Shown piece by piece: positions 34,819 through 45,771 of a DNA stretch of 64,000 bases (position 1 is the first letter of the stretch; each line of letters opens with the position of its first letter). The translations under genes and the position numbers were made by a program. The notes under the pieces are model-generated. The model was not told the DNA's origin and did no database searches. It saw nothing but the letters and a program-made list of their open reading frames with translations. Source of the stretch: Mycocentrospora acerina (taxonomy: Eukaryota; Ascomycota; Dothideomycetes; Pleosporales); NCBI GenBank assembly GCA_022701365.1, contig JAKUHH010000118.1, positions 1 to 64,000 of the forward strand. Reading direction: 5' to 3'.

Positions 34819-35517
34819 TCACTTGATGTTCTTGAACATGTCGTCAGCGTCCAAGCTAAGCGTGTCCTCGCTGACCCCAAACGATCTCAGCCCAGGCAGC
34901 GCTGGAGGCGGCGGACCCTGTCTCTTGGGTTGAGTAAAGGACGCAACTTGCGGAGCATGGGTGACTGGTGTGGTTCGTGGAGTCGCATGCCCGTTTGTAG
35001 CAGGCGCGGGCCTCTCGTTCTCCTCTGGCATGCTGTAGCCAGGTGCAAACGTCTTCTTCTTACCAAACCAACTCCCACTCTTCCTCCTCGTTAGACTCGG
35101 AGCCTGACTGTGTATTGTAGCAGGCGAGCCCGGTCTTTCCGACTTCAGACTGTCTGATGACGACAGCGTGCGAATACCCCAGAATTTTCGTACAGACGAT
35201 GGACGTCGTGGAGGGGACGCACGCCTGCTTGGTGGGCTGACGGGCGATACTATGCTACTGGCGGCATCGTTTGTTTGTGTTCGGTGGAACTCTTCCTCAG
35301 GTACCGAGTCTTCCGACCCGGTGCGTTGTGACAAGTCTCTGTGTTGGGGGAAGATGGCCGACCTGGGCGTGGGATGCGAGGACAGCGGTCCCGCAGCTGG
35401 TGCAGGCGCGCGTGGAGAGTCGGGCGGTGAATCAGGCGGCGCAGGGATCGAGGTGCCTTCAGTAAGAGAGAAGTTGATGGGCGTTAGCGTGAGCGGTCTA
35501 TAATTTCCGACCGGCAT
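34819..35517 (-). CDS. hypothetical disordered Pro/Ser-rich protein (232 aa)
   Basis: Single exon starting MPVGNYRPLTLTPINFSL. The protein is rich in Pro, Ser and Arg throughout, with many SP/TP sites (SPVSPPSRRASPPRRPSS) and a few motif-like segments: KFWGIRTLSSSDSL, SGSWFGKKKTFAPGYSMPEE, and the C-terminal DTLSLDADDMFKNIK. These segments are the likeliest conserved elements and could be short linear interaction motifs. No domain, signal peptide or membrane segment is visible, and I do not recognise the family. Length and clean codon structure support a real gene. Confidence 0.7.
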   Translation of the reverse strand: MPVGNYRPLTLTPINFSLTEGTSIPAPPDSPPDSPRAPAPAAGPLSSHPTPRSAIFPQHRDLSQRTGSEDSVPEEEFHRTQTNDAASSIVSPVSPPSRRASPPRRPSSVRKFWGIRTLSSSDSLKSERPGSPATIHSQAPSLTRRKSGSWFGKKKTFAPGYSMPEENERPAPATNGHATPRTTPVTHAPQVASFTQPKRQGPPPPALPGLRSFGVSEDTLSLDADDMFKNIK

Positions 35518-36211
35518 GGTGAGCGTTGTTGCAGGACTTGGGTGTCCCAAATAATTTGGTTGAGGGTAGTTCAGCGTAATCAAACAGCAATTGCTACAAG
35601 AGAGCGACAAAAGAGAGCGTGCAAGCGTCGCAGAGCGGGAGACGGGTGTGAGCGCAGGAGGTGGTCCGGGGCCTTGACCGAAATGGAGCTTCTTGACAGG
35701 GTTGATGGGTAGCGGAGCACAGAGCTAGGCAGCGTCCTTTTTTCGACCACGACACGAGACAGATACGGGCGCGGATGCGGCACGTGAAGAAACAAAAAAT
35801 GGAATTCCACGACGCTTGATCTTGGGCTACCAAGGTCGTTGTCAAGTAGACCGACTGTGGCAAGAAAGAATGCAGCCGTTGTGGCGGCAGGCGCGAAACC
35901 ACGTTTGCGGAGGGCTGCCGACCAGGGGCATCCACGAGGGTCCGCCGCTCGAACTAGGCAGGGGTCCACGCAAACCACGGTCGCGCTCGAGAAACGCATG
36001 AGCATATCAATTTTAGCACGCAAGCAGATCAATGCCAAAATGGTCTTGTTTTTTTATTGCTTCGAGGCGCTTGAAACTCAATCATACAGACAATGAGCCC
36101 CTTCCACGCGCGTCTCTGTCCCTGACGTCCGCCCTGACGCCCGCCCTGGCACGACGCGAGACCCTTGATCAGCGAGGCTGATGTCATCAACCAAGTATAG
36201 AAAATACGGCC
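35518..36211. other. intergenic, no gene recognised
   Basis: About 690 bp: upstream of the Pro/Ser-rich protein gene and downstream of ISN1. Overlapping ORFs in the GC-rich part have no family features. Confidence 0.5.
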
Positions 36212-37891
36212 CTACCTTGTCTTGCGTTGCTGCATTTCGTCCAACTCGGCAATTTCGTCCAGCAGCTGACACGTCTCCTGCGGGTTCGCGATCCACGCCG
36301 TGGTACACGCTAGCCGCGCCTTGAAGTCATTGGCTCCAGCGCTCAGGAACTGGTCTCCAACGTGTAGCGTCTTCCCGCCTTCGATCCCCCCAAAGATCTT
36401 CTGACAGGCCAAAACACCCCAAGATTTGTCACCAATGTCGACAAAAACATCGTTACCACCTGTTGCAAATGTCAGACGATGTTCATCATCAAGATTGTGC
36501 TTGGTCTTACCGTTGAAAGCGCAGAATGGGAGCCGCTGACCGACTTCGGATACGTCCTGGTATGCATCGTCAGCAAAGTGAAGTCAACACAGCATGAGTA
36601 AGAAACATACCAGCGTCTTTTGTACAATCAAAACTGTCTCCTCCAATGTCTCTCGGCAGAACTTGTGACCTTCTTTTGGTATGATTCCCACAGCCCGCTC
36701 CTTTCTAACCACAAGTGCCTCCATACGCATGCTCCTCACTGTATCCTTCAAAGAGGACTCGGCAATATCAAGCAGCTCCTTGATGTCCGCCTCTGTCCAA
36801 AGTAACATCTCTTTCAGTACCCATTCCTCTCTTGGCACTAATCTCAGCATGTCTGGACTATTTCCATCAAACTTGAAGCAATAGCTACTCTCGCCACCCA
36901 TGATGATGAGGTTTTGCTTGTATTCTAGCGGTAGGTCAGATGTCTGAAGGGCGTTGAGAAGGCCAAAAAGTCGCTCGTAGTATCGCTTTGCCTCGGTGTA
37001 ACCTGCAGCTGTGACAATACCAATCTTGGAGCCTCGTCGCATCAAGTGCAAAATCTTAGGGATAACGGGATTTTCAGGTGTCAGGTTGTTCCCGTCATCA
37101 TACAACGTGACATCTCCGTCGAATGTGATGAGTTCCAGCGGTCCACCACGAACAAGACTCATCACCTGTGCCGTGTTCAACACCAGACGGATATCGTTGA
37201 ACGACGGGGGTACAAAGCGTCTATGACTAATAAATCGACGTTGATCTTGCCAGATGAAAGCATCGTGCAGGGCTAGAGACGTGAAGAAGGAGCCTACTGT
37301 TGGAACCAAAAGTTTGAGCTTTGAACGATTCGCCTTGCCAACCTTCTGATGTTTAACTGTTCCCAGTAGTTAGCACACTGGTACTAAAGCATATGAATCG
37401 ATACGTAGGTGAAGTTGACTTACTGTGATCATTGATGATCTCTTCGACGTCCCGCATAATCTCTGCGTATCGTCGCTGAGCAACGCTAGCTTGCTGGTCT
37501 ACAGATTCGCCATCAGGCTCGAAGACTGCTGTTGGGTGGGAGTGCAGAACAAATGGCACTGCCAGGAGGCCCTTGTTGCTGTTAGACATTGACGGGCAAG
37601 CCTTATGGCGAGGGGAGGATTAGTACCTTCACCCATTCGATCTACAAGCCTGTGTCAGCAAGGAATTGCGAGTGCAGAAGATGTGTACATACAAGCTGGT
37701 CTCTGCGGTGAGTCTCAAAGAGAAGTTAGCAATATCCCACGTCTCTACATTTGCGGTATCAAGCACACCTTGAGAGCATCTAGATAGAGCTACGTTAGCA
37801 CATGACTCTCAGTATCAGTTTCAGGGCGTCTTGTCAACCAATGATTAGGCGGGCAGGTAAACATACATTCTACGCGGTATCTTGTCGTCAT
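36212..37891 (-). CDS. ISN1: IMP-specific 5'-nucleotidase 1 (419 aa), with microexons
   Basis: Eight exons: 37891-37867, 37779-37769, 37713-37693, 37641-37627, 37571-37424, 37356-36611, 36556-36511, 36459-36212; total 1260 nt in frame. ISN1 dephosphorylates IMP to inosine in purine salvage (cytosolic, Mg-dependent, HAD-like). The first four exons are only 25, 11, 21 and 15 nt and together encode MTTRYRVEYALKTHRRDQLIEWVK in two adjoining blocks, followed by GLLAVPFVLHSHPTAVFEPD; this continuous stretch matches the ISN1 N terminus as known from yeast, which fixes the splice choices. The HAD-type motif LITFDGDVTLYDDG carries the nucleophile Asp. Other family blocks are PTVGSFFTSLALHDAFIWQD, IGIVTAAGYTEAKRYYERL, and near the C terminus HVGDQFLSAGANDFKARLAC. 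Head to head with MED17. Confidence 0.93.
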
Positions 37892-38322
37892 ATTGGGGGT
37901 TTGGATGTCACTGGAAGAAGAAGAGTGAAGGTATAGCGGAGAGAGACGGTGAGCTGTGCTTGGAGACGTTTGTCCATGCGTATCGGAGTGCGCCGCCAAT
38001 CCTAACCGTACAGGGAAAGATCGATGGCACGTGTGGGACTACAGCTTTGAACCAGTGGAAGATACTGCCTGCAACCTTGGATCTTTCTACGCCTCCGAAT
38101 CTGAACACATCGAATCAGCGAACAAGAATAGCTTCAGCTGTGTGAGACTGCAGGTCGTCTGGTCCGACGTGGAGCTTAATCGATAACGCCAGATCTGCGG
38201 CGGGCGCTACTGAGCTCCGACCTCGATGCAAGGGTCCACCGCGTCTGCCAAAACACCACACCCCAGTCCACGATTAAAAAAAGGTACTCCCTGCTCTGTG
38301 CGTCTGTGAGACAAACTGCGTC
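37892..38322. promoter_or_regulatory. shared ISN1/MED17 promoter region
   Basis: 431-bp divergent intergenic region between two housekeeping genes. No clear TATA box or named element was recognised. Confidence 0.45.
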
Positions 38323-40399
38323 ATGTCTGGGTCCGAATTGTTGAAAGAGGTTGCGTTACGACCGTGGCCAGCGGCAAAGAAGGAGGAATTGGGGCAGCAA
38401 GAGCTTCTTCTGCAGGTGACGCAACTCACGAATGAACGAGGACATTTGCGCGAGATTACCGAGAAATCATTGCAGGAGCAGATAGATGCGGGCGAAGATG
38501 CTTCAGGCGGTGGGGTCAAGGAGGGCGTGGAGGAAGAAAAGGAAGCACCTTCGATGAATGAACGACTTGATGAAATCTATCGCGTGCGCATGGAGATGGT
38601 GGGCCACCTGGAGTAAGTCCAAGACTCGAGTTGGCGCAAGATTTCGCGACTGACAGCTTCAAGATGGGCTAGGTTTGCGACCAACAATCTCCTCGACATC
38701 TGCTCCCTCATCCTCTCCGCCGATCCCAACAAGCGTTCCGCCCAATCGTTCAGCGCAGGGTTTCGTCAATCAGGCTTGGACCAGGGCCTTCCATTCGGCT
38801 CGTTTGGCGTAAGCAGAGAAAATCACGAACAGCATGTGCGTAGGCCTGAAGAGGAAGCGCGCATGCAAGACTTGGAGCTTAGACAAGAACTCGTAGCCAA
38901 GGGCTCGAGGATGGAAGCGCTTGAGTCTGCGGTGGACGACATCCTCAAGGCTGCCAAAAACTTCGAGAAGGAAGCACGAAGAGAAACAAAATATTGGGAA
39001 GAGATTGTTTCAATCTCCAACAAGGGATGGCCAATTCAACGTCTCCGTCAAAACGCGCGCCATGTGCCTTTTGGTGTGCGCTATGGCCTTCCTGAAGGTG
39101 ATTATTCTCAAGCATCATATTCATACGCTCCGTGCTAATTCCCCTACAGCAAGTGATCACTTCAAGGCTCGTGGCTTTGCCCCCCTGCGCATGGACAAGG
39201 ACGGCAGCATTATTCTCGACCCCGCGCTTACTTTGAAGCCGAAGACGCTCCGAGTGCGGATCAGCGAGAAGGGCAAAATTACAGGGACCTCATATCTCCC
39301 TACACAGGGCGAAGCGAAAGAACTTGCTATCGAGAGGTCTATTCAACAAGCTCGAGATTCATTGTTCGAAGAGGAGCTTTTTCACGAGATGAGCATGGAG
39401 ACACGACAACTGGTTGCATATGGAGTCAAGTTTCGGGACTCTGTCATTTCCATCGATGCGCCTGCCACCAGTAGTTCCTCTACACACAGAAAGGTACTGG
39501 TGGACTGTATACCACGAGATGATAATATCACTGGCAGCCAAGACCACTCGCTTGATTGGCTTGCTCAGCACGTGGCTGAAGGGCTGCGTCTGCTTCTGGG
39601 TCACGAACATAACATGCGTCTATACAGGAGAACTCAGCTCCCACAACCGCTGACAGCACGAACACGAGAGAAGCCGCCTCCACCAATTCTCCGAACGCTC
39701 CTAGCAATGTTCCGTCACTTGGAGGGGGTCGACTCCCTATACACCTACCTCGAGGCAATTACAAGAACGATGCACAGTGCTGGTCTCGATGTGTCCCTGG
39801 AAACAACACGCGAAACCTCTTGGGCAACGCTTACTGATAGTCTCAAGGAGTCATCGAAAAAGGGGCTCTCCGCGACAGATCAACTTCTAGAGGTTTTTAT
39901 GAAGCCATTCGACGGCAAAGCTACTTTGACACTCCCGTCCCTGAACGCAACTCAAGCAGAAAACATTGTGGTTGTAACACGCACCATCATCGGCCAACCT
40001 ACATTTGGCACAGAACACAAACTCACAATCCCAGGAATGCTAGTTTCAGACCTTGGACTGTTCCAGCAGTTGAAATTCTCCTCGGTCGACGAGGTAAAGT
40101 CATATCTAAACTGGATCTTGTCGCTCCACCTCGCGCACCGGCTACTCAAGAGCGAATACCCATCGAGGGCGATTGTCAAGGGGAAAGAGGCTCGAATCAC
40201 GATATCCAGTGTTGCTGGTGGCAAGAAGGGCTCCGTCCTGTCAAAAGACATTACGATTGAGGTGCAAGAGGAAGAACTGCGAGTTTCTGCAACGACTGTG
40301 AGCTCACAGCAAGCGAGCGAAGATACCCAATCGCATGTTTGGAACGGAAAAGAGGGAGAGGAGTCGCTGAAGGAGAAGGTCAGGGGCTGGGTCGCATGA
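38323..40399 (+). CDS. MED17: Mediator complex subunit 17 (654 aa)
   Basis: Three exons: 38323-38612, 38673-39097, 39150-40399, introns 60 and 52 nt. MED17 (yeast Srb4) is the central scaffold of the Mediator head module, which links activators to RNA polymerase II. Diagnostic segments: the N-terminal LTNERGHLREITEKSLQEQI, the FATNNLLDICSLILSADPNK helix pair spanning the first junction, WEEIVSISNKGWPIQRLRQN (a hallmark block), and after the second junction SDHFKARGFAPLRMDKDGSI with RVRISEKGKITGTSYLP. The C-terminal half holds ILRTLLAMFRHLEGVDSLY and YLNWILSLHLAHRLLKSEYP. Length is in the usual fungal range. Nuclear. Confidence 0.93.
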
Positions 40400-40562
40400 A
40401 GGGGTTACTCATAATGTTGCGAAGCAGGAATCCCAAATAGTAAATGTGCAACTCAAATAGTGCCATTAACAAGGCTATTTACATCATCAATTCGTACCAA
40501 GATCAACCAATTACTTCTGAACGATTCTAGTCGTCCCCTGCTCTTAAACTTTGCATTTCGCC

Positions 40563-42320
40563 TCACGACTTTGCCACATTCTCGTACCTCTCCTCATCGA
40601 GAGCCGTCTTCTCCTGCTCGAGCTGGCGCACGGTGCTCTCGCCCGAGAACAAGCGATCAACGTCCTCGAGCTCAAGGCCCTTGGTCTCGGGGAAGAAGAA
40701 GTAGATGATGGGCACCCAGGTGGCGTTCAAAACGGCAAAGATGATGTATGTTCGCCATCCAATGTTGTTGATGGCAGGAGGAGTGATTTGCACGATAATC
40801 TGTTTCTTGTGGTTAGTATCTGAAGTTAAAAGGCTACTTGCGTGCAGAGGAAGCAAGTAAGCAAGCAGCTGGTTAGGAAACTTACGTAGTTGCATATCCA
40901 GTTGGCGGCAGTTGAGATGGAGGAGCCGCGCTGTCGCAGATGGAGGGGAAGAATCTCAGAACTAAAAAAAAATAGAAATATCAGTATTGTACTTTGAAGA
41001 GGCGGAAATGAGTCCACTTACGGATACACCCAAACGGTGGCCTGGAAACCAATGGTAAAGGCACCCTGGAAAATGAAGAGCATGGCTGCGGCGCCAATAC
41101 CCGCGGCATGGGCTGATGCTGTGTTGAATTGAACCTGGTAGATGAGGCCGGCCTGGACGGCCATGACGATAGCCATAACGCTGATCATGCTGAGGAGCAA
41201 TGGCCGTCTTCCGATCCTGTCAATCAGGAACCAGGGAATGAAGGATGCGATGAAGAACCATGTTTGCAGGAAGCCGCTCATCAACGCCGACATACTGGTG
41301 CTGAAGCCAATGCTCTTCTGGAATAGAGTGCCGGAGTAGTCTGGATAGGTTATTAGTATTGATCAACTGCATTGAGACTCATCGTCATCATCATCTCATG
41401 ACCTGACTTGACTTGACTTGACTTACAGATAAGAGCGTTGATACCACCAAGTTGCTGGAAGATCTGGATACCGCAGGCAATAAAGAAGCGGCGTCGCGAC
41501 TTGATAGGGTCGCTCCTGAAGATATCCTTCCAGCCGGCTTGTCTCGAGTTCTCGTACGCAACCGTCTCAGTGATGATGGTGTGCAGTCTTTGCACCTCGG
41601 TGTCGTCTTCGGGCTTGTCTGCAATGCGCGCGAGCACTTTCAAGCACTCCTCCGGGCGGTCATGGGCAGCCAGCCATCGCGGTGTCTCAGGAACAACAAA
41701 GATGAGCGCAGAGATGCCAAAGAGGATAAAGTACTGCAGCACGACTGGGATTCTCCACGCGTAGCTCGCCGTGTGGCTGACGAAGGCGTAGTCGATCCAG
41801 TAGACGAGGAAGATGCCAAAGTTGAGCGTGGATAGCTGTGCGCACACGTACATGCCACGGCTTGCCTTGGGGCTGAACTCGGCCTGCATGACGGGAACGG
41901 TGGAGTTGATGAAGCCGAGTCCCACACCGGACACGATGCGTCCTACGATGAGATGTGCTCGTCCGTATGCGGTTGCTTGGAGGAGAGTGCCGACCATGCT
42001 GATGATGGCGCCAATCAGGATGCTCTTTCGACGTCCGAGTTTCTCACCAATAACAGCTGTAGTCAGGGCGCCGATGAAGCAACCAACTTGATGGACTGGT
42101 CAGTCGTGTCCAATCGGCCTGTGGGTTCACGGTACTCACTTTCGAAAATAGCAACAATGGTTCCGATCATGTTCGCCGAGGGGTTGTCAAAGGTTTTGTT
42201 GAATGCTGGTGCTCCAACCAATCCGCCCATCAATCCATTGTCGAAGCCGATCAACATGAAGCCGAGAGAGGTCATCATGCTGACGGTGAGCATGAGAGCT
42301 CTGCCTCTGAGTTCAGGCAT
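40563..42320 (-). CDS. MFS sugar porter (490 aa)
   Basis: Five exons: 42320-42140, 42086-41427, 41340-41022, 40961-40886, 40799-40563, all in frame. Twelve-helix plasma-membrane hexose/pentose/lactose-type transporter. Signatures of the sugar-porter family: FDNGLMGGLVGAPAF in helix 1, GEKLGRRKSILIGA in the helix 2-3 loop, GRIVSGVGLGFINSTVPVMQ, VVPETPRWLAAHDRPEE after helix 6, FQQLGGINALIYYSGTLFQ in helix 7, DRIGRRPLLLS, and FFPETKGLELEDVDRLF at the end. A TATAAA lies about 100 bp upstream of the ATG (42421-42426, minus strand). The second intron contains a short (CAAGT)n tandem next to its donor. Divergent from an SMP-30-type lactonase. Confidence 0.94.
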
Positions 42321-43000
42321 GGCGGCGGTGGATCGACGTGTAAGTCTTTTTAGTTGTAGTTGTGGCCAGGAGTGAATTTCCTGTTGGGAGGGACATTGAA
42401 GCCAGCGTAGAGTCACGACATTTATATCTTCACGCACGTTGAGCTAAATCTGGGGTATCGGGGTGAGGCGCGACGTTTTGAGCCGACCCCATGGGGCAGG
42501 CGTGCGTCGAAACCCGCGGGATATGCACTGGGGGTTGAGACATTATGGCGATTGGTCGAGACGATTCATAGCAAGCCCATTGGTATTGTCTAGGAACAAG
42601 ATGGTCTAGGGGAAGCTGAGGTCTAGAGTCGACGCGATGGCGCGTGTCTGCCCTTGGTTCAAGCATCGACTACGGAGTTAGTCCCGCAGGGGGGCAACCA
42701 ATCAGCGCCGCCTGTGGCTTTGCATAGTGGATATGTACACGAAAGATATGAGTATCATGTGTGCCGACCGGATATTCTTTCGGCGATTGTCATCAAGTCG
42801 CAAACACCGGGCGGCATTGGTTGTCGCTGTCGTAGCCCTCGAGACGCCGACGAGTGTAGCCGCAGCAGCAAAGACGCCGGCATTCCAAATCGACTCGTTC
42901 GTGTATCGCACGATACCTACTGCCTGCTGAGAGCCTCGAGCCATCTATCGCATATCAGCCAGTGAAGCACACTCCATCCCAACAGCCCCTACTCACCATC
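42321..43000. promoter_or_regulatory. divergent sugar porter/lactonase promoter
   Basis: 680-bp bidirectional region. A TATAAA for the porter lies at 42421-42426 (minus strand). The segment around 42478-42520 holds GC-rich CCCCAT/GGGGCAGG sequence. Specific regulator sites are not resolved by eye. Confidence 0.45.
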
Positions 43001-44105
43001 ATGACGGACTTGCCTCCAGCATTCAGAGTCTATGACGAGTCTGGACGGACCATCTTCGGTGATACGCCAAAGCTCGAACTGCTGCTCGAGAACCCAGACT
43101 GCCCCTTTGCACACGAGGCTGGCGTCTTCATCCCCGAGCACAACACCCTCTTCATCACAAGTAACCAATACGACCACCCAACCACGCAGAATCGCCACAT
43201 CCACATCTCCCGCATTACCTTGCCCAAGGACATCCACACCACCGAGACAACATGCACCGAGATTGAAACCAACAACGTGCCCCTACCAAATGGAGGAGTA
43301 AACTACCAAGACGGCGTTCTTTTCTGCGCCCAAGGCACCCTCGACCAACCCGGCGGACTCGCATACATGCCCCTCCCATCCCCAAACCACAACGAACCTT
43401 ACGAGTCCCACATGCTCATCAGCTCCTTCCACGGACGCGAGTTCAACTCGCCCAACGACGTGGTTGTGCATTCCGACGGGTCGATGTGGTTCACCGATCC
43501 CATCTACGGCTGGGAGCAGGGCGTGCGGCCGCGTCCACGCCTGCCCAACCAGGTCTACCGTTTTGATCCCCAGACTCAGGGGATAAGAGCTGTGGCGGAT
43601 GGGTTTGGACGGCCAAATGGTATATGCTTTAGTCCTGATGAGAAGATTGTGTACATTACTGACACGGATTGGATCCATGGGGATGGCTCGACCGAGGAGA
43701 TGAGGCCTTCGCACATGTATGTGGATTCCCTCTCCCTTTTTTTTAAGGTGGCTGATGTGAGGTGTGCATGTGTGTCTGTGCTAACATTGTTCTGCTAGTT
43801 ATGCGTTTGATGTTGCTGTTTACTCAGGTCAGCCGTTTTTGATTAATCGGCGACTGTTTGCCATGGCCGATACGGGCATTCCTGACGGCATCAAGTGTGA
43901 TGTGCATGGGAATGTGTACAGTGGCTGTGGCGATGGACTGAGTATCTGGTCACCAGGCGGTGTTCTTCTTGCAAAGATTTTGATCTCAGGGGGAGTAGCA
44001 AACTTTTGTTTTGGCCGAGATGGACAGGTGTTTTTGCTGAATGAGAACAAGCTTTGGCGTGCTCAGATTGCTCCGCAGTTTAAAGGAGCGCTGTTGAGGA
44101 TTTGA
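43001..44105 (+). CDS. SMP-30/gluconolactonase-type lactonase (340 aa)
   Basis: Two exons, 43001-43716 and 43799-44105, with an 82-nt intron; the join reads SHIYAFDVAVYSG. Start taken at MTDLPPAFRVYD, because the in-frame sequence upstream has no ATG. Six-bladed beta-propeller sugar lactonase family. Candidate metal ligands are visible: Glu in FAHEAGVFIPEHN, Asn in FNSPNDVVVHSDGSMWFTDP, Asn in FGRPNGICFSPDEKIVYITD and the Asp that follows in TDTDW. No signal peptide, so cytosolic. Such enzymes hydrolyse aldono-lactones formed by sugar dehydrogenases. Divergent from a sugar porter, which suggests uptake and oxidative breakdown of a particular sugar, but the dehydrogenase is not in this window. 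Confidence 0.92.
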
Positions 44106-44723
44106 GGGAGCTAGTGGACGAAGCTGACGATATGAATGATGCTTGTTAGATTCTTTTCTCTATGTTGTAGACATGATCTGTGTGGTTGTTGACATTTACG
44201 GTTCCTTACTACCAAGATCACTTGCAATACTGTGGTGACTGGCATATATGAACGTCGCTTACAGTTGAATATTGGGCCAAGAAAAAAAATGACAGGCGGA
44301 ATTGTGAATATATATAAAAGGGTGAGGAGGAGCTCCTCCGGATGCCAAGTCTATGGGGGCATTTACATGTCGTCTGCCAATTGTCTAGTATATATGAATG
44401 TTGTCAACATTATCGTTCATATGCAGGATTTGCGCTGTATACTTCTAGTATGAGACTATTGCTATGATGATGAGTTGGTCGTTTGCTGGCATCAGGGCTC
44501 TTTTAAAGAAAGGGGGACATGCTAGAGTTTGTAAAAGGTTTCATGTACTCGTGGGTGTGTGTTGAGGCGAATGAAAAAGTAGAAGAAGTAGAAGAAGAAG
44601 ACGGTCCACTAGATTCAACCTGAGAAGATAGTCTGAAGCCAATTAAATGGAGAAATTCACTTGAAACCCCAACACTCAATCATCCGTCTAGATCACTAAA
44701 AGGGAGGGAAATATCGCTTCTAG

Positions 44724-44817
<94 letters not shown>
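44724..44817. repeat. (CTA)n trinucleotide microsatellite, about 31 units
   Basis: An uninterrupted run of ACT/CTA triplets over 94 bp, unbroken to the final ACTACTAT. Not inside a recognised gene. Confidence 0.97.
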
Positions 44818-45417
44818 TCCATCAACATTAAAAAACATGCCATCAATCTAGAGTCTTGTCCAAGCATTTCTTCTTCTTGCCAGAGTATTGTTCATCTTGA
44901 AATTTTCTATCAAAAAAACATTAACTGTACTCTAAGAGCTGTACTTTCGTCTTAAAAAAACTACAAAAAGGTACTGTATCGACTACAATGAGTCCTAGAG
45001 AGGCAGATCAAAAGGAGACAGAATGCCTTATTCAGGCAAGGGATACGTTGGCGGAGAGGAGTGAGGGCGGGATTTTTTTTGGCAGACAGGTAAGTAAGTA
45101 AGCAAGCAAGCACAATTGATGGGATTTATGTTGGTTTGTGGTATATATATATGTATCTAGACGTTTCTTTTAATTTGTCTTGCCCCGGTTTAGACGAAAT
45201 CTATCTATATAGGGGTTGACTGTGCAAGTCAAGCACGTGACTGATTCGTGTTTCGGATGGTAGAATGTAAAAAAGTCCGTTTTGATAACTTGGTTGTTTA
45301 GTAGTGTTCAATTTGAAAATCAATCAGTTGAATTTACCGTTACTTTCCAGCTGGTTCTATTCAGGACCACTATACCTTTTTTTTGGTAGTGCTGGCCAAG
45401 TGGGACAGAGCTTGTTT

Positions 45418-45771
45418 CTAACATGATTGAAATAAAATCAAGCTAACTTGTTGGGTTTTCTTCTTGGAATTGAAAACCGGTACTGTTGCATTCTCCACAA
45501 ACATTCCATCAGGATAGTCACTAAACTGGGTTATCATGCGCTGTGCAGGAGAAGAGGTCCAGGGTATTAAGTCTTTTCTGCGGGAAGTGCCCCATGCTAA
45601 GCTTGCTAGACCTGCATATTTCTTTACTAAACCCTGGCGTACTGACGGATAACGGGCATACCATGTCCATGGGTTGGTAGGTAAGGCTATACCGATAGCT
45701 GGTGTAGGCTGCAAGTCATTGTAGCTGGTTGTAGGAATCCAGGGAATAGAGCCAGAGGCAATAGGGTTCAT
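45418..45771 (-). CDS. possible gene fragment, 117-codon ORF of unknown family
   Basis: ATG-initiated ORF with protein-like composition (many Trp, Pro and Tyr): NPIASGSIPWIPTTSYNDLQ, PTNPWTWYARYPSVRQGLVK, AWGTSRRKDLIPWTSSPAQR, ITQFSDYPDGMFVENATVPV. The reading frame is stopped a few codons upstream of the ATG, and the last residues (VSLILFQSC) look like read-through into noncoding sequence. It may be one exon or a surviving piece of a larger gene. No signal peptide or membrane helix. Family not recognised. Confidence 0.3.
   Translation of the reverse strand: MNPIASGSIPWIPTTSYNDLQPTPAIGIALPTNPWTWYARYPSVRQGLVKKYAGLASLAWGTSRRKDLIPWTSSPAQRMITQFSDYPDGMFVENATVPVFNSKKKTQQVSLILFQSC

Noticed and set aside
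42962..43000. Upstream start for the SMP-30 lactonase
   Set aside because: The nominal start codon is GTG. The first ATG in frame is 43001.
44724..44817. CRISPR-like array
   Set aside because: It is a simple trinucleotide microsatellite with no spacers, in a eukaryotic genome.
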